From positions 32,426 through 96,425 of the forward strand of contig NZ_BAGG01000035.1 in the NCBI RefSeq assembly GCF_000308695.1: DNA of 64,000 nucleotides, in the 5' to 3' direction. The DNA is from Nocardia takedensis NBRC 100417. GTDB taxonomy: Bacteria; Actinomycetota; Actinomycetes; Mycobacteriales; Mycobacteriaceae. The translations under genes were made by a program, and so were the position numbers. Positions 25,492 through 34,835 of the stretch are shown piece after piece; the stretch's first letter is position 1, and the number at the start of each line of letters is the position of its first letter. Under the pieces are notes generated by a model that worked only from the letters and a program-made list of their open reading frames with translations, was not told where the DNA came from and did not search any database.

Positions 25492-28400
25492 TCAGAACAG
25501 GCCGCCCTGCGCCGAACCCGTGTCCTTCCGGCGGGACGCGACGGCCTTCTTGGGCTGCTTCTTGTCGTGCAGACCCGCCGCCACCTCTTCGGCATAGCGC
25601 GCGTGATTGAGTTCCAGCAAGCGATCCACGAATTCGCGCTGGATCGCCGGAGCGACCGTGTACCGGACCTCGCGGCCCAGATCATGGTGGCCGTGATCGA
25701 GGTCGGCGATCAGGTCGTCCCAGCCGTAGGCGCGACAGACCGCCACATCGATATCGCGATGGAGGGTGCGGAGTTCCGCGATATCGGCGTCCGCGCAGGA
25801 CGGGGCGTGGACCAGGTTGTAGGTCTTCGTCAGGCCCGAATCGCGGGAGAGCATGATCTCGCGGCGGCGTCGATCGAGTTGGTCGCCCAGAGTGCGCATT
25901 TCGGGGGTCAGGTTGGGGAGGGGGAGGGTCTCGAAGACATCGGAGGGCGTATAGCGCACTCGCGTTTCCAGTGTGGACGCTCGGGAGACCGCCCACCAGT
26001 AGTGAGGGGCGCTGCTCAGAAAAGCCAGCATCGCGGTGTCGTCAGTTGCAAACACGCCGAGCATATGCGAGAAGACTTGCCCGGTCGGAACTATCACAGG
26101 CATCACGGTTTTGCTCACCAGCGTGATCACGATAATCCGGTCCAGACCTGCGATAGCTCGAAAAAGTTCAGGCCTACGCCGCTCGTACAGCCACCATAGT
26201 TCGCGGGCGTTCTTCGAGAATGTAACTCGTTCTCTGTCAGGTCGTACCAGACGATTGACTTGGTCGTAGCAGTCGTGGAATGTGCGGGCGCGATCCTCGG
26301 TCCAATCGTGGAAATTGATCACCCATCGCGACCCTGAGCAATCCGGTCGATTATTGAGATCCTGCCCGTTGAGATACGGGAACAACACCTCGGAGTTGCG
26401 TGGGTCCGCAGCGATCAGTTCTCGGGCACGGCTCGGTTCCATGGTGAAACCGAGTCCGAGAATGTTGGCTCCTTGGAACGACATATTGCTGCCGCCGGCG
26501 AGTCGCTGCGGTTGGCCTGTCGCTCGCGATTCCGGGTCCAGCGACGAAGTGATGCCGCTGACGACAGCCCCGTCGGCAACGAACGCAGCTGCTTCACCGG
26601 GACGCTGCTTGCTGGTCCATACCGCGCAGTACTCCAGCACCGCGGAGCGTGACGGCCAGGGCGCGCTCTTCACCGCGCGTCGGATCGTCACCCCTGATTC
26701 GCACAAGCGGTCGAGCCCGACCTGTCGGGTATCACCTTGGGCGAGCGTATTCGTCGCGATCAACCCGGTCTGGCCGCCCTCCCGCAGCAGGGCATGGGCA
26801 CGCACCGCGAAGTAGGCGATCAGGTCCGCGCTTCCACGTACTCCGCCCCCCACCCCGTGCACGAGATACTCGCGGTAGGCGGTGCCCAGACTCCCGGTCA
26901 GCTTCTGGCCGCCGAGGAACGGCGGATTGCCGATGATCGCGTCGAATCCACTGCCCGCGCGGCTGTCGAAGACCTCGGGGAAGCTGAGCGGCCAGTGCAG
27001 TGGACGACGGGCGAACGCGCCTCGGGGCAGATCGGTACGCAACCATCCCTCGGCCTGCTTGCGCGCCGTGCTCTGCCGCTCCAGATCCTGGGTGGGGGTG
27101 AACCTACCGTCCAGCACGGCTCCGGCATCAAGAAATTCCGCAACCGCCGAAAGCGCTCGTCCCGAGCCGTGATCCAGCGAATGTCCGTCTCCGATCGCGG
27201 CGAGTGTCGCCCCCACCAGCACATCGGCCACCGCATCCAGCCGCTCGGCCTTGCGCGCGGTGCGCGTGAGCACCCGCCGTTTCTCCTCGAGCCCCGCGAG
27301 CGTCGATCCGTCGAGACCGGTGAGTGCCTGCCGTTCCCGCGCCAAATCCTCGACCAGCCCCCGCATTCCGGCGGTGAGGTCGAACAGCGCCTCGTTCTCG
27401 GCGTAGAGACGTCGTCCGGCTGCCGGATCGAAATGCAGCCATTCGAGCTGGTCGACCGAGGTGATGCCGAGCAGTGAGTCACCGCTGACGAGCCGATCGT
27501 CGAGGAAGGTGAAGGGCCGGGATTTGTCCATCGACACCAGCCACAGCGACAGTTTCGCCAGTTCCACCGCCATCGGGTTGATATCCGCGCCGTAGAGGCA
27601 GTGTTCGATGATCTGGCGGCGCGCGTCTACGACGACCTGGTCGGCTTCGTCGGCGAGGGCGTTCTCTTTCGGCGTGGCGAGATAGTCGGTGGCGCGGGGG
27701 TCACCTTCACGCGACCATGCCTGCACCAGGTGGTCCGCGAGGTAGCGGCAGGCCGCGACGAGGAACGCCGCCGATCCCATGGCGATATCGGCGACCTTGA
27801 GCGACAGGATCTTCTCCGAAGACACCGGCACCCACTGCTCGGTGTCGGCGGTCTGCAAAGGCCCCGGGTCGAACATGAGCGGTTCGAGCGCGCCTTCCAC
27901 GACCTCTTCGGCGAGGAATTTCGGGGTGTAGTGGGTGCCGGTGCTGCCGCGCAGCGCCGAACCCGTCACGTAGAGGGCATCGGCGAGGTAGACGCAGGGC
28001 TGCTCGCGCAGATCGAGCCGAATCAGGCCGTAATACGGCAGGATTCGCTCGACCAGATGCACATCGTTGCGGGTGACGGCGAGCAGCCGGTCGCGGGCTC
28101 GCGCCTGATCCTGCGCCGACATCGGGGCGAGCTTGCGCGCCAGCGTGCCGGCCGCCATCCCTTTCGCGCCCTTGCCCGAGGGCATCGCCACCTTGTAATG
28201 CGCGGCCAACTTCGCCGCCAACTCCTCGACGTCGGCACTGGCGCGGTGCAGGGCGGTGAGTTCGGCGAGCGCGATATCGACCTCGTACCCGTCTTCCTTG
28301 CCTTGCAGTCCCAGCACGACATCGTCGGCGTAGCGCCCTTCGAAGGCCAGCAGGCCCTCGTACACGTAGCCGATCTGTTCGACGTCGAGTTGGTTGAACG

Positions 28401-29625
28401 ACAGCCGTCGCAGTTCGGCGGTCTTGCCGCGCCCGATGGTGACCTGCTGGACCGAACGCAACATGTGCAGCACGGTCCGGTCATCGATGGTCGCGGGCAG
28501 CCACGGGAACCGTTTCGGATCGAAGATGGAGCCGTCGTGGGCGTGCATGGTCAGCTCGGGGTGGTCGATTCCCGCGTAGACCGCGTTGAAGGTGGCCAGC
28601 AACCGATTCCACGCGCCCCAGGTGTGTTCGAGTTCGTTCTCGCTGCCCGCCAGTACCCGATCCTCGAGTTCGGCCAGGAGCAGACCGACGCTGTAGGACC
28701 GTCGATACAGTTCCCGATCGGCGGGCAGCAGGCCGCGCTCCTCGGCGAACAGCAGGAACACGATCCGCATCATGACCGCGACCGCGCCGTTGTACACCTC
28801 GTCGGCGCTGACGCGCGCGTCGTCGCCGTAGAGAAATCCCGGGCGGCCCATCTCGCGCTGCCGGGCATTGGCGCGGTCGATGGCGAGCACGAGCAGTTCG
28901 ACCGCGCGGCGCACGTTGACGCCGAGTTGGTCGGTCACCACCTCTTGGTTGTCGACGCTGGCCGCCAGCAGCGCGGGCAGCGTTTCCTCATCGGGGACGG
29001 CGAAGAACCGGGAGCGGCGCAGAATCGACAAGAACGCCTTGACGACTTCGCGTTCGGCCTTCTCGTGCCAGTTCACCGAGTCGAAGACCGCGAGGCTGGT
29101 CGCGCCGCCGGCCGGGGGACACCACAGCAGCGCCCACCAGCGACCGTCGGTGCACAGACCGAGCTCGACCTTGTGGTGGCGCAACAGTTTCAGGAGGCGA
29201 TCGGCCGGGGTGGCCGACCAGTCCGAGCCCTTCACGCGTTGGGTCGGCCGGCCCGCGCAGATCATGCCGAGCAGTCGCGGCTTTTCGGTTCCTGGGTCGC
29301 TCAGTACGAAATCCGGGGTGAGGGTGGTGTCGTGTTCGGGGTAGGCGACCGCGAGACCGTCGAGGCCGTCGGTGACCAGCGCGTCGTCCCATTCCAGCAG
29401 GTCGCGCAGGACGTAATCGATCCAGTATGGCCCGGGCATGGCCTCGTGGGCCTGTCGCAGAGCCTCTCGCTGCGCCTTGTCCAAGGCGTCGGGCCCCGCG
29501 CTGAAATGCTGCTTGAGGACGGGCACCGACAGGAACGGGCCGGAATAGTCGATCAACGCCAGCCAGTCGCGATGGTCGTAGTCGGACGACGCGGGGCGGC
29601 GCGGAGAGCGGGAAACCATGGTCAC
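25492..29625 (-). CDS. drmMI: DISARM class 1 adenine methyltransferase DrmMI
   Basis: The 1377-aa protein is a large N6-adenine methyltransferase of PglX/Eco57I type. Motif I is ADIAMGSAAFLVAA and motif IV is IIGNPPFLGGQK. Long N- and C-terminal regions probably give sequence recognition. In DISARM it marks host DNA so that the other components spare it. It starts with GTG 29625, overlapping the drmD stop (GTGA); an ATG lies two codons on. It sits in the drmD-drmMI-drmA order diagnostic of class 1. A BREX PglX is excluded by the absence of pglZ/brxC. Confidence 0.93.
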   Translation of the reverse strand: MTMVSRSPRRPASSDYDHRDWLALIDYSGPFLSVPVLKQHFSAGPDALDKAQREALRQAHEAMPGPYWIDYVLRDLLEWDDALVTDGLDGLAVAYPEHDTTLTPDFVLSDPGTEKPRLLGMICAGRPTQRVKGSDWSATPADRLLKLLRHHKVELGLCTDGRWWALLWCPPAGGATSLAVFDSVNWHEKAEREVVKAFLSILRRSRFFAVPDEETLPALLAASVDNQEVVTDQLGVNVRRAVELLVLAIDRANARQREMGRPGFLYGDDARVSADEVYNGAVAVMMRIVFLLFAEERGLLPADRELYRRSYSVGLLLAELEDRVLAGSENELEHTWGAWNRLLATFNAVYAGIDHPELTMHAHDGSIFDPKRFPWLPATIDDRTVLHMLRSVQQVTIGRGKTAELRRLSFNQLDVEQIGYVYEGLLAFEGRYADDVVLGLQGKEDGYEVDIALAELTALHRASADVEELAAKLAAHYKVAMPSGKGAKGMAAGTLARKLAPMSAQDQARARDRLLAVTRNDVHLVERILPYYGLIRLDLREQPCVYLADALYVTGSALRGSTGTHYTPKFLAEEVVEGALEPLMFDPGPLQTADTEQWVPVSSEKILSLKVADIAMGSAAFLVAACRYLADHLVQAWSREGDPRATDYLATPKENALADEADQVVVDARRQIIEHCLYGADINPMAVELAKLSLWLVSMDKSRPFTFLDDRLVSGDSLLGITSVDQLEWLHFDPAAGRRLYAENEALFDLTAGMRGLVEDLARERQALTGLDGSTLAGLEEKRRVLTRTARKAERLDAVADVLVGATLAAIGDGHSLDHGSGRALSAVAEFLDAGAVLDGRFTPTQDLERQSTARKQAEGWLRTDLPRGAFARRPLHWPLSFPEVFDSRAGSGFDAIIGNPPFLGGQKLTGSLGTAYREYLVHGVGGGVRGSADLIAYFAVRAHALLREGGQTGLIATNTLAQGDTRQVGLDRLCESGVTIRRAVKSAPWPSRSAVLEYCAVWTSKQRPGEAAAFVADGAVVSGITSSLDPESRATGQPQRLAGGSNMSFQGANILGLGFTMEPSRARELIAADPRNSEVLFPYLNGQDLNNRPDCSGSRWVINFHDWTEDRARTFHDCYDQVNRLVRPDRERVTFSKNARELWWLYERRRPELFRAIAGLDRIIVITLVSKTVMPVIVPTGQVFSHMLGVFATDDTAMLAFLSSAPHYWWAVSRASTLETRVRYTPSDVFETLPLPNLTPEMRTLGDQLDRRRREIMLSRDSGLTKTYNLVHAPSCADADIAELRTLHRDIDVAVCRAYGWDDLIADLDHGHHDLGREVRYTVAPAIQREFVDRLLELNHARYAEEVAAGLHDKKQPKKAVASRRKDTGSAQGGLF

Positions 29626-32600
29626 TGCACCTCACGGGACGGGACGACGAAGATCACCGCGACAGGGAAGACGTGCACCTGTGGATCACGGTAGCGTGCC
29701 GCGATCTGCTCCAGTTCGCGGTCACGCTCGGCGGGCAACTCCTCGATGCGGCGGCGCCATTTCTCGCGGTCGCGTTCGTACTGTCGCAGCTCCTCCTGAT
29801 TGCGTTCCAGCACAGCGCGACTGAAAAGGCTGTGTTCCTCGTCGTCGCCGGTGAGCTGCGCGCGCAGCGAGGTCTCGAACAACGCCAGATTGGCGATGAT
29901 GCGTTTCTCCTCGGCGTCGCGCCGCTGCGCCAGCTTGCGCAGCAATTGCTGCTGTTTGTCGCGGGTCCGCCAGCCGATCGCGCCTTCGAGACCTTCGGCG
30001 GCGTTGGTGTTGTTCCAGCGGTCGACCAGCATCTGCCTGCCGCGTGGCGTTGCCGGCGAACCGTCGGTGAGGGCGCGGTCGAGCAGCGCTCCGAAATCCT
30101 GCACATTCTCCCATCGTCGGAAACGGCCGGAATCGGGCAGCCAGCCACCCGAATGCAGTACCTCTTCGTGCAGGCGCACCCCGTCGCCGCCGACCAGTAC
30201 GAATCGTGAGAACGCGCCGACGAGGACGCCTTCCAGCTTCGGATCGTCATATACCACGGCGGCCACCCGATGCAGGTCGATCTCGGTGTTGGAGACCGCG
30301 GCCCGCAGCAGGTGGGTCGACATCGCGACCAAGGGGTGCCCGAGGTGGGCGAGCACCACATCGTCGCGATTCTTGGCGACGGATTGATCGAAGGTGATCG
30401 GAAGCCTGCGCGGCAACTGTCCGGCGGCGGGCAGCTTCTCGTAGAGATTCGCGGTGGCGCGCTGCCAGGTGCCGGTCAGATCCGGGACGTCGAAGAGCTC
30501 GTCGGGATCATTGCGTTCGGTCAGTTCCATCTGTCGGGCCAGCGACAACGCGGTGTCCACCACCCGTTTCACCGCGGCCGGGGTGATCCGCAGTTCCGCG
30601 ATGGTGTCGTCCAGATTCTGGCGCAGTTTGCGCAGGTGCTCGGTGATGTTCTGCTCCGCGGGCAGATCGGTGTCGACCGAGGCCGAGTCGATGCGGTCGA
30701 CATCGATATCGCCGCCGCCGGTCAGCTTCTTCTGGATCGCCGCCGCCAACACCGCGTTGACCGAACCGAGATCCTCTTTCATCCGCGCCACTTTGCGCGC
30801 CACCCGTGCCAGGAATTCCAGATCCGCCTCGTAGGCGTCCACCTTGCGACCGAAGCCACTGCCGACGAAGTGGTAGACCAACGGATTCTCCCGCTGTCCG
30901 TACCGGTCGATGCGGCCGATGCGCTGTTCGAGTTTATTGGGATTGAACGGGATGTCGTAGTTGACGAGTCGATGACAGTGGTTCTGCAGATCGATGCCTT
31001 CGCTGGCGGCGTCGGTGGCGAGCAGTATCCGCACCGGATGTTCGTTCGGAGCCTTCTGGAACGCCAGCCGCAACTCCTCGCGCTGCCGGTTGTCCATCGA
31101 ACCGTCGAGTTCGGCGACATACGGATGCCCGAACCCCTCGGCCGCCAGCAGGTCACGCAGCCAGTTCTTGGTGTCGCGGTATTCGGTGAAGACGATGACC
31201 CGGTTGTTGAGCCAGTTCTCGCCATCGGGTCGGCAGTGCGCGGTCAGGTAGGTGATCAGTTCCCGTGCTTTGGTATCCGGCATGACCTCGTGGGTGTCGG
31301 CCCACTGCTTCATCCGGGTCAGCAGCGTCAATTCGTCGGAGTCGGTGTCGGTCAGATCCTTCGTGCGTGACAGCGCGTCGGATTCGGCCAGATCCAACGC
31401 TTCGTCATCGAGGGTGGCGGCATCGTCCATGAACTCGTCGAGCCATTCGTCCTCGGGCTCGAATCGGCGCACGCCCTTGGTGCGCAGTGTCTGGGAGTAG
31501 GCCTCGATGGTGCGCGCGAAGGCGTAGGGGCTGGAGAACAGCCGCTTCTTGAGCAGCAGCGTCACCAGGTCGGCGGCCTTGCGGCCTTTGGTCTGCTTCA
31601 GCCGGCTACGCCTGGCTGCGGCGAATTCACCGAGCAGAGCGTGGATCTCGCGCTCGGACTCCGAGTAGGAGACCGGTATCTCCTTGGGCTCGCGCCGGGG
31701 AAACCGATCTCCCAGTTGACGTTTGAGGCGACGAACCACCACATCGTCGACGGCTCTGCGTTCGGCCTTCGCGCCGCGCGCGAACCGCTGGTCGTCGAGA
31801 ATTTCCAACAGTGCGGTGAAACTCGCCTCGTAGCCGTTGTGCGGAGTCGCGGACAAGAACAGACGATGCGTGAAATGCGGTGCGAGTCGACGGATCAGCT
31901 TGGTCTGTTGGGAATCGACGGCATAAACCTGTTTCGGTGCGGCTGGAGCGACGTGGTGCGCCTCGTCCAGGATGAGCAGGTCGAAGGTGCGCGGGTAGGT
32001 GGGGCCCTCCGCGGGCAGCACCTCGTCGAGCAGCCGTTGCGCCTTCGCCCCGCGCAACCACGGAAGGCTGACGATGCACCGGCCGTACACCTCGAACGGA
32101 TTGGCGGCACTGCCGTGGGTGCGTCGGACCCGCGTGCACCGCTCGGAGTCGATCACGGTGAAGTCGAGGCCGAACTTGTCGGTCATCTCGTCCTGCCACT
32201 TGGTGGTCAGGCCCGCAGGGCACACGATCATGATCCGTTTCGCGCGCTGGCGCAGCAGGAGTTCCTGGGCGACCAAGCCGGCCTCGATGGTCTTGCCGAG
32301 GCCGACGTCGTCGGCCAGCAGCAGATTGACGCGCGGGGCGTCGAGCGCGCGTGCCACCGGCTCCAACTGCCAGTCCTCGATCGCCACACCGGACCGGAAT
32401 GGAGCCTGGAGGGTTTTCACATCCGCCGAGGTCACCGCCGACCAGCGGATGGCGTCGAGGAATGCGCGCAGTGTGACGGGGTGGTCGAACCCTTCGGTGG
32501 TCACGTCGGGAAGCGAGCCGCTGGGCAGGACCTGCGGGTCTCGCTCGACTTCCCAGATCACCTGCAAAGTCTCGTCGAATCGATCCCCCTCGACGCTTTG

Positions 32601-32714
32601 TAGACTGACCAGGGTGCTCGTGGCTCTGGCGTCGACATCCCCGACCACCCAGCGTTCCCCTCGGACCTGAACGAGTTTGCCGGGCTCCACCCCGGCCTCG
32701 ATGGCACCAGCCAC
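29622..32714 (-). CDS. drmD: DISARM SNF2-like helicase DrmD
   Basis: The 1030-aa SNF2/SF2 ATPase has ADDVGLGKTIEAGL (Walker A), LILDEAHHVAP (DEAH) and QRIGRIDRYGQ (motif VI). DrmD is the signature gene of class 1 DISARM and is thought to act with the methyltransferase in target handling. I prefer GTG 32714 because GGAGGAGA lies 5 bp before it; a GTG at 32738 is also open. The methyltransferase gene ends 79 bp upstream of this start, and the gap contains a dyad. Confidence 0.94.
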   Translation of the reverse strand: MAGAIEAGVEPGKLVQVRGERWVVGDVDARATSTLVSLQSVEGDRFDETLQVIWEVERDPQVLPSGSLPDVTTEGFDHPVTLRAFLDAIRWSAVTSADVKTLQAPFRSGVAIEDWQLEPVARALDAPRVNLLLADDVGLGKTIEAGLVAQELLLRQRAKRIMIVCPAGLTTKWQDEMTDKFGLDFTVIDSERCTRVRRTHGSAANPFEVYGRCIVSLPWLRGAKAQRLLDEVLPAEGPTYPRTFDLLILDEAHHVAPAAPKQVYAVDSQQTKLIRRLAPHFTHRLFLSATPHNGYEASFTALLEILDDQRFARGAKAERRAVDDVVVRRLKRQLGDRFPRREPKEIPVSYSESEREIHALLGEFAAARRSRLKQTKGRKAADLVTLLLKKRLFSSPYAFARTIEAYSQTLRTKGVRRFEPEDEWLDEFMDDAATLDDEALDLAESDALSRTKDLTDTDSDELTLLTRMKQWADTHEVMPDTKARELITYLTAHCRPDGENWLNNRVIVFTEYRDTKNWLRDLLAAEGFGHPYVAELDGSMDNRQREELRLAFQKAPNEHPVRILLATDAASEGIDLQNHCHRLVNYDIPFNPNKLEQRIGRIDRYGQRENPLVYHFVGSGFGRKVDAYEADLEFLARVARKVARMKEDLGSVNAVLAAAIQKKLTGGGDIDVDRIDSASVDTDLPAEQNITEHLRKLRQNLDDTIAELRITPAAVKRVVDTALSLARQMELTERNDPDELFDVPDLTGTWQRATANLYEKLPAAGQLPRRLPITFDQSVAKNRDDVVLAHLGHPLVAMSTHLLRAAVSNTEIDLHRVAAVVYDDPKLEGVLVGAFSRFVLVGGDGVRLHEEVLHSGGWLPDSGRFRRWENVQDFGALLDRALTDGSPATPRGRQMLVDRWNNTNAAEGLEGAIGWRTRDKQQQLLRKLAQRRDAEEKRIIANLALFETSLRAQLTGDDEEHSLFSRAVLERNQEELRQYERDREKWRRRIEELPAERDRELEQIAARYRDPQVHVFPVAVIFVVPSREVQ

Positions 32715-32793
32715 GACTCTCCTCCGCCTCGTCGCCACCCGCCCTGCGTGGCATGGACACTTTAGCTCACAAGTACGTGCTTTTCCTTGTGAA

Positions 32794-34623
32794 TCACTGT
32801 GTACTCAGTTCACATTCAGTGGTGCCGTGGTGGGCCAGTGCGCCGAGCCCTGCCGTGAGGAGTTCGTTCCCGGTCGCGCTCGCTCTGCGGAGGGCCGCGA
32901 CCGTCGCGAGCAGTCGGCGGTAGTCCGCCCCCACCAGTCGCTGATTCGCCAGTGTGAGCTCGGCGACGGCCGTGCGCCGGATCTCCGAACGCGCACTGGA
33001 CGATGCCCCGGCAGACCGGCCTGTCATCGCGGTATGGAGCACGCAGGCGAGGAAGTCGGAATCCATACGTTTCGGGTCCGGGCGATAGACGTCGAGTCGG
33101 GGGCCTGCCAGGACCCCGCCCGCGGTGACGACGAGCGGTGCTGTCGGATGCCGCCCCGCCACCACCACGACATCGCCCGGTTCCAGTACTACCACCCCGG
33201 GTATCTCGGCGCCGCGTCCGGAGGGCTCCCGGCGGGCGGCCGCGTCGGCGGCGGTCAGAACCGGCTGATCGCCGCTGCCGGTGGCTGTCGTCGTACGCAG
33301 GAGGGTGAGCGCACCGCTGCGGCACAGCTCGTCGATGGTCGAGGTCTTTCCTGCCGGGACCGGTGTCGGGTCCGACAGTGCCGACACGGCTTTCACCGCT
33401 TCGGCCAACAGATTCGAGGTGTCCGATCGCACCGTGTCGAACGTCCGGGCGCATGATCCACCGTCACGGAAACGAAGGGGATTCACATCGACCCGGTCGT
33501 CGAGCAACTCGACGACCGGGATGGCTCGACCATGTGGTGGATCGCTGTCCGGCTCCGCGAGGAATCCACGCCACAGCAACGGTATTCGGCTCAGGCGTTG
33601 TTCGCTCACGTCCGCGAGCAGAACGCGGGAAGGCAGCGGTTCGCCCTGCACGGGCTGACGTAGCACCCACAACAGCGGTATCGCCGGGGAGTTGGCCGCC
33701 GCCCCGACCGGCAACGCGAAAACCGCTCGCAGCGTCCCGGTGCGCAGCAGAGCGGCGCGAATCCGCCGTCCGGAGCCACGGTCCGCCACGGCCGCCGGGA
33801 GCAGGGCGACGGCGCGACCACCGGGGGCGAGATGCCAGAGCAGATGCTGTATCCAGGCCAACTCCGGATCGGCGCGCGGCGGCAGGCCGAATACCCAGCG
33901 CAGATCGCTGGACAGATCTTCGGCGGACCAGGTCGGGTCCCCGAAAGGCAGATCACACAGCGCGACCTCGAATCGCCGCTCCGGAAAAGCATCTGCCCGT
34001 AGGGAGTCACCCGCACGGACATCGGCGGCTCGGCCCGCCAGCGACAGCCGTGCGGCCGCGATCGCCGCGGTGTCCGCATCCCGATCCTGACCGTGCGCGC
34101 CTGCGGCGCCGAGATCGCCCGCGGCCATCAACAGCGCCCCGACGCCGCACGCGGGATCGAACACCTCGGCGCCCTCGACAGCGCCGACCTCGGCCATCAT
34201 CCGGGCGGTGTCGGCGGGGGTCGCCGACACCCGCCGCGACTGGGTCTCCAGATATCGCGCGACGACGAACTCGAACGTCGCGGCATCGCCGAACGGCTCG
34301 TGGGTCGAAGCGGCTCGACCGGCCGTGATTCGGGCCACGGCCGTTCGGCCGAACTCGGCGACCGCACGGGCCGGGTTCACGTCGTCGCCGGTGGTCCGGA
34401 TCCGTTGCCACAGTTGCTCCCGATCCGAAGTGTCGGTCTTCTTACCGGTGCGGGCGAGCCAGTCCCGCACCTCTGCCAGTGAGAACAACGGACTCGCCGA
34501 AGTGCCGCCCACCGGACGGGGAAAGTCGGGATGACGGCGTCGCCAGTTGCTGACGGCGGCGCGCCCGAACCCGGTCAACCTCGCGATGTCGGCCGCGGTG
34601 ACGGTCGCTACCGGCTCTGCCAT
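32794..34623 (-). CDS. HTH-N6 methyltransferase-TRD protein upstream of drmD
   Basis: The 609-aa protein has three parts. Residues 5-58 are a helix-turn-helix (AADIARLTGFGRAAVSNWRR) like those of DNA-binding adaptors. Residues 120-400 are an HsdM-type methyltransferase with DPACGVG (156-162) and motif IV DLPF (224-227; usual NPPY/F altered to DLPF). The last 200 residues (GDVVVVAGRH and later) resemble an HsdS-type target-recognition domain. No nuclease is present. ATG 34623 follows AGGAGGG. It may be a second modification enzyme, or an autoregulator through the HTH. It is not a core DISARM gene in published systems I know. Confidence 0.8.
   Translation of the reverse strand: MAEPVATVTAADIARLTGFGRAAVSNWRRRHPDFPRPVGGTSASPLFSLAEVRDWLARTGKKTDTSDREQLWQRIRTTGDDVNPARAVAEFGRTAVARITAGRAASTHEPFGDAATFEFVVARYLETQSRRVSATPADTARMMAEVGAVEGAEVFDPACGVGALLMAAGDLGAAGAHGQDRDADTAAIAAARLSLAGRAADVRAGDSLRADAFPERRFEVALCDLPFGDPTWSAEDLSSDLRWVFGLPPRADPELAWIQHLLWHLAPGGRAVALLPAAVADRGSGRRIRAALLRTGTLRAVFALPVGAAANSPAIPLLWVLRQPVQGEPLPSRVLLADVSEQRLSRIPLLWRGFLAEPDSDPPHGRAIPVVELLDDRVDVNPLRFRDGGSCARTFDTVRSDTSNLLAEAVKAVSALSDPTPVPAGKTSTIDELCRSGALTLLRTTTATGSGDQPVLTAADAAARREPSGRGAEIPGVVVLEPGDVVVVAGRHPTAPLVVTAGGVLAGPRLDVYRPDPKRMDSDFLACVLHTAMTGRSAGASSSARSEIRRTAVAELTLANQRLVGADYRRLLATVAALRRASATGNELLTAGLGALAHHGTTECELSTQ
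32799..32814. promoter_or_regulatory. Candidate DISARM operator ahead of drmD
   Basis: On the minus strand this reads TGTGAACTGAGTACAC. It lies inside the last codons of the methyltransferase gene, about 85 bp upstream of drmD. It matches the sites at 34662-34677 (14 of 16) and 25346-25361. A further half-site (TGTGAGCT) is at 32764-32771. Confidence 0.6.
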
Positions 34624-34661
34624 CACCCTGCCCTCCTGGAAGTCGTGCTCGAACGAGGGGA

Positions 34662-34677
34662 GTGTATCCAGTTCACA
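34662..34677. promoter_or_regulatory. Candidate DISARM operator at the methyltransferase promoter
   Basis: On the minus strand this reads TGTGAACTGGATACAC, 38 bp before the methyltransferase ATG. Its right half overlaps TACACT, a plausible -10 hexamer, so binding there would repress. The divergent helicase gene starts 158 bp on the other side. Confidence 0.6.
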
Positions 34678-34835
34678 CAGACACGATCGATCGAGTAGCG
34701 GTACTGTCGCAGTGCTGTGCTCGCGAGTGGCGTTCCCGGACGTCCGGTAGAGAGGTCGGTCACGCGCCCGCGGGAACACTGTCGGGGGGATCATCGTCGT
34801 CGGTGGCCCCGATATCGAGATGATGGGGGCGTGCT

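Noticed and set aside
25492..29625. BREX PglX
   Set aside because: No pglZ, brxC or brxL; the neighbours drmD, drmA, drmB and drmC identify DISARM.
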